DNA from: Flavobacterium sp. KJJ
GTDB taxonomy: Bacteria; Bacteroidota; Bacteroidia; Flavobacteriales; Flavobacteriaceae
Reading direction: 5' to 3'
NCBI RefSeq assembly: GCF_000708595.2
Contig: NZ_JARP01000003.1
Location: 124,001 to 188,000, forward strand
Length of the DNA: 64,000 nt
Shown: piece by piece, positions 45,127 through 53,233 of the stretch
Position numbering within the stretch: the stretch's first letter is position 1
Layout: each line of letters opens with the position of its first letter
Position numbers and translations under genes: made by a program
Notes under the pieces: model-generated
The model's input: only the letters and a program-made list of their open reading frames with translations
What the model was told of the DNA's origin: nothing
The model's database searches: none

Positions 45127-46172
45127 AAAATTTATTTATAGAAGTTGCTGGACGAAAAATCGGACCAGGATTTCCAACTTACATTATTGCCGAAATTGGT
45201 CAGGCACACGAAGGCAGTTTAGGAATTTTACATTCTTACATTGATGCTATTGCTCAAACAGGAGTTGATGCGATAAAGTTTCAGATGCATATTGCTGAAG
45301 CAGAAAGCAGCGAACATGAACCCTTTCGTGTCAAGTTTTCATTAGAGGATAAAACAAGATTTGATTATTGGAAACGCATGGGTTTCTCGCTAGAACAATG
45401 GAAAGAAATTAAAAAACATTGCGATGAAGTTAAACTAGATTTTATTTGTTCACCCTTTAGTAATTTAGCTGTTGACTGGCTTGAAGAAATAGGAGTAAAG
45501 CAATACAAAATAGGTTCTGGTGAAGTAAATAATTTTTTAATTTTAGAAAAAATTGCCAAAACTCAAAAACCAGTTATTTTATCGTCAGGGATGAGTTCTT
45601 ATGAAGAACTTGATAGAACCATTGTATTTTTGAAAGAAAGAAATGTAAATTTTTCTATTTTACAATGCACGACTGCTTATCCTACAAAGCCTGAGCAATA
45701 TGGTTTAAATGTAATTAAGGAATTGAAAGATCGTTATAACGTAGCAGTTGGTTTTTCAGATCACTCTGCAAAAGTCGAAACATGTATAGCTGCAACCGCT
45801 TTAGGGGCAAATATTCTTGAATTTCATGTTGTTTTCGATAGACAGATTTTTGGTCCGGATTCCAAATCTTCTTTGACAATTTTAGAAGCTAAAGGTTTGG
45901 TAACCAGCGTTCGAAATATTGCTAATGCATTAGAAAATAAGATTGATAAAAACAATAATGAAGGGTTTTCTTCGCTAAAACAAATTTTTGAAAAATCATT
46001 GGCTGTGAATAAAGACCTGCCTAAAAATCATATTTTAACTTTTAATGATTTAGAATCTAAAAAACCAAAAGGTTTCGGAATAGATGCTTCTCGTTTTCAA
46101 GAAATAATTGGAAAATCTCTTAATAAAGATTTGAAACAATGGGATTTTTTAAATGATATAGATTTGTTATAA
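45123..46172 (+). CDS. neuB: nonulosonic acid synthase (NeuB/LegI family)
   Basis: A 349-residue protein: TIM barrel (about 1-280) plus a C-terminal SAF/antifreeze-like domain (about 290-349). Catalytic-region motifs are IAEIGQAHEG (22-31), DAIKFQ (49-54), SGEVNN, LSSGMSS, LQCTTAYPT and GFSDHS. The family condenses PEP with ManNAc or a 2,4-diacetamido analogue to give Neu5Ac or legionaminate. The usual NHNG loop after AEIG is changed to QAHEG, marking a divergent subgroup, so the exact product is open. NeuC- and NeuA-like genes follow within 4 kb. Confidence 0.88.
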   Translation: MKNLFIEVAGRKIGPGFPTYIIAEIGQAHEGSLGILHSYIDAIAQTGVDAIKFQMHIAEAESSEHEPFRVKFSLEDKTRFDYWKRMGFSLEQWKEIKKHCDEVKLDFICSPFSNLAVDWLEEIGVKQYKIGSGEVNNFLILEKIAKTQKPVILSSGMSSYEELDRTIVFLKERNVNFSILQCTTAYPTKPEQYGLNVIKELKDRYNVAVGFSDHSAKVETCIAATALGANILEFHVVFDRQIFGPDSKSSLTILEAKGLVTSVRNIANALENKIDKNNNEGFSSLKQIFEKSLAVNKDLPKNHILTFNDLESKKPKGFGIDASRFQEIIGKSLNKDLKQWDFLNDIDLL

Positions 46173-46240
46173 ATCTATTCTCATTAACCTTTCGTTTTCT
46201 CATTTTTAATTACATTTAACCCAAGAATAATAAATTCAAA

Positions 46241-47398
46241 ATGCCAAAAAGAAAAATAGCTGTGGTTATAACAGCGCGTCCTTCTTACAGTCGTGTAAAA
46301 ACAGTATTAGCTGCTATCCAAAAACATCCTGATCTAGAATTGTTATTGGTTGTTGCTGCTTCAGCTTTATTGGATAGATATGGTTCTGCCGTGAATTTTA
46401 TTGAAAAGGATGGTTTTACGATTGCGGCCAAAGTGTTTAATGTATTAGAAGGTGAGAATTTAACTGCAGCAGCAAAAACTACTGGGATAGGAATTTTAGA
46501 ATTATCCACAGTTTTTGACAATCTAAAACCAGACATTGTGGTAACTGTGGCTGATCGATTTGAAACCATGGCAACGGCTATTGCTGCTTCCTATATGAAT
46601 ATACCATTAGCACATATTCAAGGAGGAGAAGTCACTGGAAATATTGACGAAAAAGTACGTCACGCTATTACAAAATTGTCTGATTACCATTTTGTAGCTT
46701 CAGAAAGCGCAAAAGAAAGAGTAATTAAATTAGGAGAAGATCCCGCTATGGTTTTTAATACAGGCTGTCCTTCTATTGATTTAGCAGAAGAAGTAATAAG
46801 CAGCAAAACACTTCCATTCGACCCCTATGAAAAATATGGAGGTGTAGGAGCAAAGCCAGATTTATCTCAAGGTTATTTAGTTGTAATGCAGCATCCTGTC
46901 ACTACAGAATATAAGGATTCTCGCAAGCATATAGAAGCTACTTTAGAAGCTATTTATAAACTAGACAAACCAACACTCTGGTTTTGGCCAAATGTGGATG
47001 CAGGAGCAGACGGAACCTCAACAGGAATACGTGCTTTTAGAGAACAGCATCAATTGCCGAATGTTCACTTTTTCAAAAACATGGAAGGAAAAGATTTCTT
47101 GCAATTGTTGCAACATAGCGACTGCCTGATAGGAAATTCTAGTGTAGGAATAAGAGAATGTGCTTTCTTGGGCGTTCCTGTTATTAATATTGGTTCACGC
47201 CAAAATAGAAGAGACAGAGGAGGAAATAGTATAGATGTTGATTATTCCCAAGAACAAATAGAAATTGCAATTACCGCATCAGTAAAAAAAGGAAAAGCTG
47301 TTTCATCAGCTATTTATGGTGATGGGAAAGCAGGTGTTCAAATAGCTGACTTGCTGGCTGATTTGCCTTTGCAGTTTCATAAGACTATTATGTATTAA
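46241..47398 (+). CDS. neuC: hydrolysing UDP-GlcNAc 2-epimerase (NeuC/LegG family)
   Basis: A 385-residue GT-B-fold epimerase. Features: ITARPSYSRVKTVL (10-23), the VVTVADRFETMATAIAAS block with catalytic acids, AHIQGGEVTGNIDEKVRHA and NTGCPSIDLA. The C-terminal half has VMQHPVTTEY and LIGNSSVGIRECAFLGVPVINIG. The GGEVTG block separates it from WecB-type epimerases. It releases ManNAc, or the 2,4-diacetamido-6-deoxymannose of the Leg pathway, plus UDP. It feeds NeuB. A 68-base gap precedes it. Base composition looks slightly less AT-rich than in neighbouring transferase genes. Confidence 0.9.
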   Translation: MPKRKIAVVITARPSYSRVKTVLAAIQKHPDLELLLVVAASALLDRYGSAVNFIEKDGFTIAAKVFNVLEGENLTAAAKTTGIGILELSTVFDNLKPDIVVTVADRFETMATAIAASYMNIPLAHIQGGEVTGNIDEKVRHAITKLSDYHFVASESAKERVIKLGEDPAMVFNTGCPSIDLAEEVISSKTLPFDPYEKYGGVGAKPDLSQGYLVVMQHPVTTEYKDSRKHIEATLEAIYKLDKPTLWFWPNVDAGADGTSTGIRAFREQHQLPNVHFFKNMEGKDFLQLLQHSDCLIGNSSVGIRECAFLGVPVINIGSRQNRRDRGGNSIDVDYSQEQIEIAITASVKKGKAVSSAIYGDGKAGVQIADLLADLPLQFHKTIMY

Positions 47399-47412
47399 TA
47401 AAACAGACTACG

Positions 47413-48093
47413 TTGAAAAATAAGATCAGAGAATTTATTTACAGAAGATATAATATAAGCTTTTCACAAGGTGGTGGGGATGATATTCAACTAAAAAAAA
47501 TAATTAAGGAAACTGTTCCAGGTGTTTATGTTGATATTGGTTGTTGGCATCCTGTAAAAGCTTCAAATACTTACTTTTTTTATTTACGAGGCTGGAAAGG
47601 AATTTGTATTGATCCTAACCCTGAATTGAAATTACTTTTTAATAAGTTTAGACCAAAGGATACTTTTATAAATTGTGCTATTGGTCCAGATAGTAAAGGT
47701 TTAAATTACTATCAATTAAATGATAGGTATAGTACAATGAACACTTTAAATTTTGATTTCATTAAAAAGCATAATTTGGAATCAGAAATTAAAAATGTTT
47801 TAAAAATTCCAGTTTATAATTTAAAAGATATTTTAGATAAACAAATTTCAGTAAATGATAGAATTGATTTTTTTGATATAGATGTAGAAGGATTTGATTT
47901 AGAAGTACTAAAATCTAATGATTGGAAAAAATATAGACCTAAAGTTATTCTTATTGAAACAGATTTGTCAATAGAAAAAGATATTGATTCTGAAATTGTT
48001 AACTATCTTAAATCTGTCAATTATAAATTAATTGGTAAATCTATTTTAAACAATGATCTTGGGAATTTATTTTTAATTGATTGCCAAAAATAA
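47413..48093 (+). CDS. FkbM-family methyltransferase, TTG start
   Basis: A 226-residue class I methyltransferase. Motif I is VYVDIGCWHPVKASNTYFF (38-56), the acidic ribose-binding residue is in CIDPNP (65-70), and a later block IDFFDIDVEGFDLEVLKS is the FkbM signature. It initiates at TTG; no in-frame ATG precedes motif I. FkbM enzymes O-methylate sugars or polyketides. Sitting between neuC and neuA it may methylate a residue of the same glycan. The substrate is unknown. Confidence 0.87.
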   Translation: MKNKIREFIYRRYNISFSQGGGDDIQLKKIIKETVPGVYVDIGCWHPVKASNTYFFYLRGWKGICIDPNPELKLLFNKFRPKDTFINCAIGPDSKGLNYYQLNDRYSTMNTLNFDFIKKHNLESEIKNVLKIPVYNLKDILDKQISVNDRIDFFDIDVEGFDLEVLKSNDWKKYRPKVILIETDLSIEKDIDSEIVNYLKSVNYKLIGKSILNNDLGNLFLIDCQK

Positions 48094-48100
48094 TTAAGCT

Positions 48101-49087
48101 ATGAGAGTAGGCTCAAATCCTCAAAAAAGTGAACGAAAAATTACCTTGACAACTCATCACAGGATTGTTGTTGTAGTTTATATACCAAACGAAGAAGGAT
48201 TTTACGAACATTCATTTGATGTTTTTAAAACGTGTTTAAATTCTCTGGTTTCTACTATAAATTCACAGGCTGCTATTACTGTTGTTAATAATGGATCGCA
48301 TGAAAAAGTATCTGATTTTTTGAATCTTTATTTGAAAGAAAAAAAAATAGATACTTTAATATCACATAACACAAATATTGGAAAAATAGATGCATTAATT
48401 GGTGCAGCAAGGGGTTCAAGAGAAAAATACATCACACTTACAGATGCAGATATTCTCTTTACAACAGGCTGGCAAGAAAAGGTAGAAGAAGTTTTCTTTA
48501 GTTTTTCTAATGTCGGTTCAGTTTCGCCTATTCCAGTGAAAGGTTTGCTTTTTGGCACTTCAACTGTATTGAAAAATATTTTATTGAGAAAAATAAAATT
48601 TAAATCAATAGCTATTCCTGAAAATTTTGAGGCTTATAATAAATATCTGGAAAGTATAAATTGGGATCTAGAAACGAATATAGATCATAAATGGAATATA
48701 ATTGAAAGTAATGATTGTAAAGCAAATATTGGAAGCGGACATCAAGTACTGACAGTTGACAGAGATATTCTATTTAAAACTGTTCCTACAAATCCGTCAC
48801 TGACTCTGGTTGGTGGGACTTCGGAAAATGATTATGTTGATTTTTCAATTGATAAAGCCAATAAACTTCGATTATCTACTTATAACAATTATGCCTATCA
48901 TATGGGAAATAAATTGGAAAACTGGATGATTGATCTGCAGAACAATAACAATAAGGCTGATACAAATATTAAAAATAAATTGAATACTAAATCCATTGAT
49001 TTGCATCATAATTGGTTTTTTAATAAACAATTTGGATTGCAGAAAAAGATAGTAAAAAAACTTTTTAATATTTTTTATAAAAAATGA
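48101..49087 (+). CDS. family 2-like glycosyltransferase
   Basis: A 328-residue GT-A protein. The first strand IVVVVYIPNEEGFYEHSF departs from the canonical TYN form, but ITVVNNGSHE (59-68), NTNIGKIDALI (90-100) and the DAD metal site (115-117, TLTDADILF) fit GT2. A long insert between about residues 150 and 230 is rich in Asn and Lys. An ANIGSGHQVLTV block may be acceptor-side. It ends in an ATGA overlap with neuA, so it could be the transferase for the CMP-linked acid, but retaining or inverting mechanism and donor are unproven. Confidence 0.78.
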   Translation: MRVGSNPQKSERKITLTTHHRIVVVVYIPNEEGFYEHSFDVFKTCLNSLVSTINSQAAITVVNNGSHEKVSDFLNLYLKEKKIDTLISHNTNIGKIDALIGAARGSREKYITLTDADILFTTGWQEKVEEVFFSFSNVGSVSPIPVKGLLFGTSTVLKNILLRKIKFKSIAIPENFEAYNKYLESINWDLETNIDHKWNIIESNDCKANIGSGHQVLTVDRDILFKTVPTNPSLTLVGGTSENDYVDFSIDKANKLRLSTYNNYAYHMGNKLENWMIDLQNNNNKADTNIKNKLNTKSIDLHHNWFFNKQFGLQKKIVKKLFNIFYKK

Positions 49088-49782
49088 AAATCCTAGCCAT
49101 AATTCCAGCTCGAGGAGGTTCTAAAGGAATTCCGGGTAAAAACATTAAATTGTTAAACGGAAAACCATTATTAGCGTATACTTCTGAAATTGCTTTAAAA
49201 TCGAAATACTTGACAGAAGTTATTCTTTCGACAGAAGATGCGCAAATTATAGAAACCGCAAAAAGCTTAGGATTAAATACGCCCTTTTCTAGACCAGTAG
49301 AATTAGCGCAAGATAATACACCAACAATAGATGTTGTTATTCATACTTTGCAATGGTATAAAAATCAAAATATATTTTTTGATGCCGTTTGTCTTTTGCA
49401 AGTCACTAGCCCGTTTAGAACAGTTGATTTTTTAGATAAAGCCATAGAAAAATTTATAGAAAAAGATTCGGATTCTTTAGTTTCTGTTCAAAAAATTCCT
49501 CACGAATATAATCCACATTGGTCATTTGAAGTCAATTCAGATGGGAATCTAAAGATTGCCACAGGAGAAACTGAAATCATTACCCGAAGACAAGAACTTC
49601 CTATTGCTTATCATAGAGATGGCAGTATTTATATTACTAAAACAAAAGTACTTTTAGAGCAACTTTCATTGTACGGAAAAAGTACTGCTTTTATAGAATC
49701 AGATCCAGAGTTTTATGTTAATATTGACACGATGAAAGATTGGGAAAAAGCAGAAAAAATGATTCAAAATAGATTGAAATAA
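49084..49782 (+). CDS. neuA: CMP-nonulosonate (acylneuraminate) cytidylyltransferase
   Basis: A 232-residue nucleotidyltransferase with IIPARGGSKGIPGKNIKLLNGKPLL (6-30), the CTP-binding loop of NeuA. ILSTEDAQI, LLQVTSPFRTVDFLD and YHRDGSIYIT follow. It activates sialic, legionaminic or related acids as CMP esters. It completes the synthase-epimerase-activation set with the genes at 45123 and 46241, though two other genes separate them. The stop overlaps the AsnB-like gene by one base (TAATG). Confidence 0.93.
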   Translation: MKILAIIPARGGSKGIPGKNIKLLNGKPLLAYTSEIALKSKYLTEVILSTEDAQIIETAKSLGLNTPFSRPVELAQDNTPTIDVVIHTLQWYKNQNIFFDAVCLLQVTSPFRTVDFLDKAIEKFIEKDSDSLVSVQKIPHEYNPHWSFEVNSDGNLKIATGETEIITRRQELPIAYHRDGSIYITKTKVLLEQLSLYGKSTAFIESDPEFYVNIDTMKDWEKAEKMIQNRLK

Positions 49783-51503
49783 TGTGTGGTATTGCAGGAA
49801 TTATAGGTTTGTACAATGAAATTCAACTAGATAAAATGCTAGAGTCTCAGGACCACAGAGGTCCTGACGCAAGAGCAAAATATTTTGATTCAGAATTTTG
49901 TGCTTTAGGACATAATCGTTTAGCAATTATTGATTTATCATCAGAAGCTAATCAACCATTTTTGGATAATTCAGGACGTTATATTATTGTTTTTAATGGA
50001 GAAATCTATAATTACATAGAGATTAAAGCGACACTTTGTGATCAGTATAATTTCAAAACAGAATCGGATACAGAAGTTTTATTAGCAGCATTTGTAATTT
50101 ATGGTGAATCTTGTCTAGAAAAATTCAATGGTATGTTTGCCTTTGCAATTTGGGATAATCAAGAGAAAAAACTATTTGCAGCTCGAGATCGATTTGGGGT
50201 AAAACCTTTTTATTACACGCTATTAAATAATACCTTTTATTTTTCATCAGAAATAAAAGCAATTCATGCGGCGGGAATAGCAAAAGAACCTAATGAAAAA
50301 GTTTGGGCTTCGTATTTTGCATTTGGGTCTTACGGAATGCCCGATGAAACTTTTTGGTCGAATATTGCACAACTATCCGGAGGACATTTTTTAGAATTTG
50401 AAAGCCAAAATCTAACCATAAAAAAATGGTATTATTTCGAAGATGAGGTGGCAAAACAACCAAAAAATCTAACTTTCGAACAGGTAAAAAAGCAATATGT
50501 TGTTCTTTTAAAAGACAGTATTAATTTGCGTTTTAGAGCTGATGTGTCAGTTGGGTTTAATGTCAGTGGCGGACTAGACAGTTCTATTTTGTTGGCTTTG
50601 GTAAATCTTCAGGAAGACAATTCAAAAATTAATGCTTACACTTTTTTTACCAATAATTCAGATTATGACGAATTGCCTTGGGTAGAAAAAATGAATGAAC
50701 AAACCCAAAATCCACTAATAAAAGTGCTTTTGAAAGCAGATGAAGTTCCAGCTTTGACTCAAAAAATGCAATGGCAGGAAGATGAGCCTTTTGGAGGTAT
50801 TCCTACTTTGGCATATGCTAAAATTTTTGAGCAGGCTCGAAAAAACAATGTTCTAGTTCTTCTTGACGGACAAGGCATGGACGAGCAATGGGCAGGGTAT
50901 GATTATTACACTCAAAATAATGAAGCTACAATACAAGGTGTTCAGGACTCTCCGTATAAAATAAATATGCTTGCAAATTCTTTTTTAGCAAAAGCAGAAA
51001 AACCATTGTATCCAAAACCGTTTAATGATGAGGTTTTAAATAAACAATACCGAGATTTATTTTACACTAAAATACCCAGAGCATTACGATTTAATGATCG
51101 GGCTTCTATGGCTTTTTCAACAGAATTAAGAGAACCGTTTTTGGATTATCGCTTAGTTGAATTTGCTTTTTCACTGCCACTTGATTTTAAAATAAAAAAT
51201 GGAATTTCTAAATTTATCTTAAGAGAAATTGCTTCAGAATATTTTATAAATGATTTGGCTTTTGCACCTAAAAGAGCATTACAGACACCACAGCGTGAGT
51301 GGTTGCAACATAATCTAAAAGAATGGGTAACTAATTGTTTTACAGAATTAGAGAATTCAATTTATGGCGATTGGTTTAATAAAGAAATTTTGCAAGAAGA
51401 ATTAAAAAGATATTTTGAAGGTACTATCCAGTCTAGTTTTCATATTTGGCAATGTATTAGTTTATATCAAATGCTAAAAATAAAGGATAATGTGGTATTT
51501 TAA
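49782..51503 (+). CDS. asnB: asparagine synthase-like glutamine amidotransferase
   Basis: A 573-residue two-domain enzyme. The N-terminal Ntn amidotransferase starts with Cys2 (MCGIAGI) and has HRGPDA, NGEIYNY and SDTEVLLAAF. The C-terminal synthetase domain has the PP-loop SGGLDSS at 262-268 and LDGQGMDEQWAGYDYY. Length matches AsnB. In O-antigen loci AsnB-like proteins (WbpS type) amidate uronic acids. Here it starts inside the neuA stop codon, so amidation of a glycan carboxylate, perhaps a nonulosonic acid, is plausible. A housekeeping asparagine synthase captured in the locus is the alternative. Confidence 0.9.
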   Translation: MCGIAGIIGLYNEIQLDKMLESQDHRGPDARAKYFDSEFCALGHNRLAIIDLSSEANQPFLDNSGRYIIVFNGEIYNYIEIKATLCDQYNFKTESDTEVLLAAFVIYGESCLEKFNGMFAFAIWDNQEKKLFAARDRFGVKPFYYTLLNNTFYFSSEIKAIHAAGIAKEPNEKVWASYFAFGSYGMPDETFWSNIAQLSGGHFLEFESQNLTIKKWYYFEDEVAKQPKNLTFEQVKKQYVVLLKDSINLRFRADVSVGFNVSGGLDSSILLALVNLQEDNSKINAYTFFTNNSDYDELPWVEKMNEQTQNPLIKVLLKADEVPALTQKMQWQEDEPFGGIPTLAYAKIFEQARKNNVLVLLDGQGMDEQWAGYDYYTQNNEATIQGVQDSPYKINMLANSFLAKAEKPLYPKPFNDEVLNKQYRDLFYTKIPRALRFNDRASMAFSTELREPFLDYRLVEFAFSLPLDFKIKNGISKFILREIASEYFINDLAFAPKRALQTPQREWLQHNLKEWVTNCFTELENSIYGDWFNKEILQEELKRYFEGTIQSSFHIWQCISLYQMLKIKDNVVF

Positions 51504-52428
51504 ATCTATTAAGAATTTATATTATAATCTTTTAAAAGCAAAAAGCAGAATATTGTATGGAAGACCAATTCTGGTTCTTATGTATCATAGAGTGAATGAT
51601 ATAAAAGATGATAAATTGGGTCAACTTACTGTAAGTGTCAAAAACTTTGAGAATCAATTACGTTATTTTAAAGATAAATATCAGATTTTAAAATTAAATG
51701 AAGATTGGACCTCTTTAAAAAAATCAGGTTTAGTAATTACCTTTGATGATGGTTATGCGGATAATATTATAAACGCTTTGCCTTTACTCGAGAAATATCA
51801 AATACCAGCCACTATTTTTATAACAACACTAAATATTAACACAGATAACGAATTTTGGTGGGATAGATTGGGTTTTGACTATTCTTATTGTGATGAATTA
51901 TTTTATCTTCCAAATGTTAAAGAAAGGGCTTCAAAATCAAATGATACTTACAAGAGTATTACAGCTTATTTGAATCCATTATCTAATGAAGACAAAGAAA
52001 GATGGTTTTTAAAATTTGAAAAAATAAATCAAATACCGTTTTCTCCTCGAGATGAATATCGATCGCTAAATAATTTAGAACTGAAGTTGCTATCTGAACA
52101 TCCTTTAATTACGTTAGGAATTCATACGCATAATCATTATCCCTTGGAAAATTTAACGTATGAAGAACAAAAAAGAGAATTAGTATTGTCAATAGAAAAG
52201 CTAGATGAATTAACTCCTAATAACATAAAATACTTGGCTTTGCCCCATGGTTCATACAACTCAGAAACTTATAAGCTTATAAATGAATTGAATTTTTCAG
52301 GGAGTTTATTGGCTAACAATTATTATTCTAGTGAGAAAAATAAATTTAGTAAAAAAATAAACCGAATCTTAATCCCTGATATTAAAGATAAAGAGTTGTT
52401 GAATTATATAAAAAGATTTGATTTTTAA
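51490..52428 (+). CDS. NodB-type polysaccharide deacetylase family protein
   Basis: A 312-residue protein with a NodB-like barrel. VLMYHRV lies at 29-35, TFDDGYADN at 84-92 (the catalytic and metal Asp pair 86-87), HTHNH with His212 and His216 as metal ligands, and LALPHGSYN near the C terminus. No signal peptide or lipobox is visible, so it probably acts in the cytoplasm on a precursor rather than on surface glycan. It overlaps the asnB-like gene by 14 bases and is followed after one base by a DED-family gene. Confidence 0.88.
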   Translation: MWYFKSIKNLYYNLLKAKSRILYGRPILVLMYHRVNDIKDDKLGQLTVSVKNFENQLRYFKDKYQILKLNEDWTSLKKSGLVITFDDGYADNIINALPLLEKYQIPATIFITTLNINTDNEFWWDRLGFDYSYCDELFYLPNVKERASKSNDTYKSITAYLNPLSNEDKERWFLKFEKINQIPFSPRDEYRSLNNLELKLLSEHPLITLGIHTHNHYPLENLTYEEQKRELVLSIEKLDELTPNNIKYLALPHGSYNSETYKLINELNFSGSLLANNYYSSEKNKFSKKINRILIPDIKDKELLNYIKRFDF

Positions 52429-52429
52429 T

Positions 52430-53233
52430 ATGCCAGAAGGAAATTCTAATATTGCAATAGTTTCTACAGTTATAAACTTTGATTTATATGCTAAGAGTTC
52501 GGCATTTTTTCCGCAAGATATCCAAAAATATGTGATTGACGGAAGAAACGGAATGTATGGAATAGAAAGTATTTTTTATATAATGAAAAAACTGAAAAAT
52601 AAGAATCTAGAATGGCTTATTATGGCGGATGAAGATGTTATTTTTCAAGATGCTACTGTTGTTTTTGATATTATTAATCATATGAAAATTGAGAATTATA
52701 CTGTTTGTGGAGTTCGTGATGGAGGAGTAATTAAACATAGAGTTTTTAACCCTTTTGTGATTAATACTTTTTTTTCAATCATCAATTTTAAAGAGCTTGA
52801 AATTATGTGGGACAAAAAAGAAATAATAAAAAATAACTATCTCCTAAATAATGAGTTTAATGACAACTTGACTAATATCATGGGTCAATATGATTTAAAA
52901 AGTTTATTTGAGCCTTATTACTGCTTTTATCTTTGGTTAAGAAGGAAGAATAAAAAAATTCTTTTTTTAAATGCAGAAATGAATGAAGATGAAATTACAA
53001 ATTCAGTATTATATAAAGGAAAAGTTTTTTTGTATCATACTTGGTTTGCCAGGGCTTACGGAAATAATGAACAGCATACCAGCCGAATAAATAATATATT
53101 TAATTTGTTGAATTTTGAAGAATCTAAAACTTCTGATCCAATAATATTTAAAGACAAGAAATTTTTCTTGATTAAAAAAATTGAGAAAAACTATAAAAGA
53201 ATAATCAGGAGAATTTATAAATCAAATAAATGA
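52430..53233 (+). CDS. putative GT-A-like protein, DED-motif family (copy 2), unassigned
   Basis: A 267-residue paralogue of 44287-45126, with IAIVSTVINFDLYAKSSAFFP, DGRNGMYGI, WLIMADEDVIF (DED 67-69), the SIINFKELEIMWDKKE block, NEFNDNL and YHTWFARAYG. I chose the ATG one base after the deacetylase stop; a TTG four codons earlier is possible. It overlaps the next gene by 4 bases. No family name or reaction is known to me. The acidic triplet after a hydrophobic strand suggests a metal-dependent nucleotide-sugar site. The C-terminal tail is strongly basic. Confidence 0.6.
   Translation: MPEGNSNIAIVSTVINFDLYAKSSAFFPQDIQKYVIDGRNGMYGIESIFYIMKKLKNKNLEWLIMADEDVIFQDATVVFDIINHMKIENYTVCGVRDGGVIKHRVFNPFVINTFFSIINFKELEIMWDKKEIIKNNYLLNNEFNDNLTNIMGQYDLKSLFEPYYCFYLWLRRKNKKILFLNAEMNEDEITNSVLYKGKVFLYHTWFARAYGNNEQHTSRINNIFNLLNFEESKTSDPIIFKDKKFFLIKKIEKNYKRIIRRIYKSNK

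Noticed and set aside
46285..46569. 94-codon open frame on the minus strand inside neuC
   Set aside because: It is antisense to a well-conserved epimerase domain, with no recognisable motif and no separate start signal.
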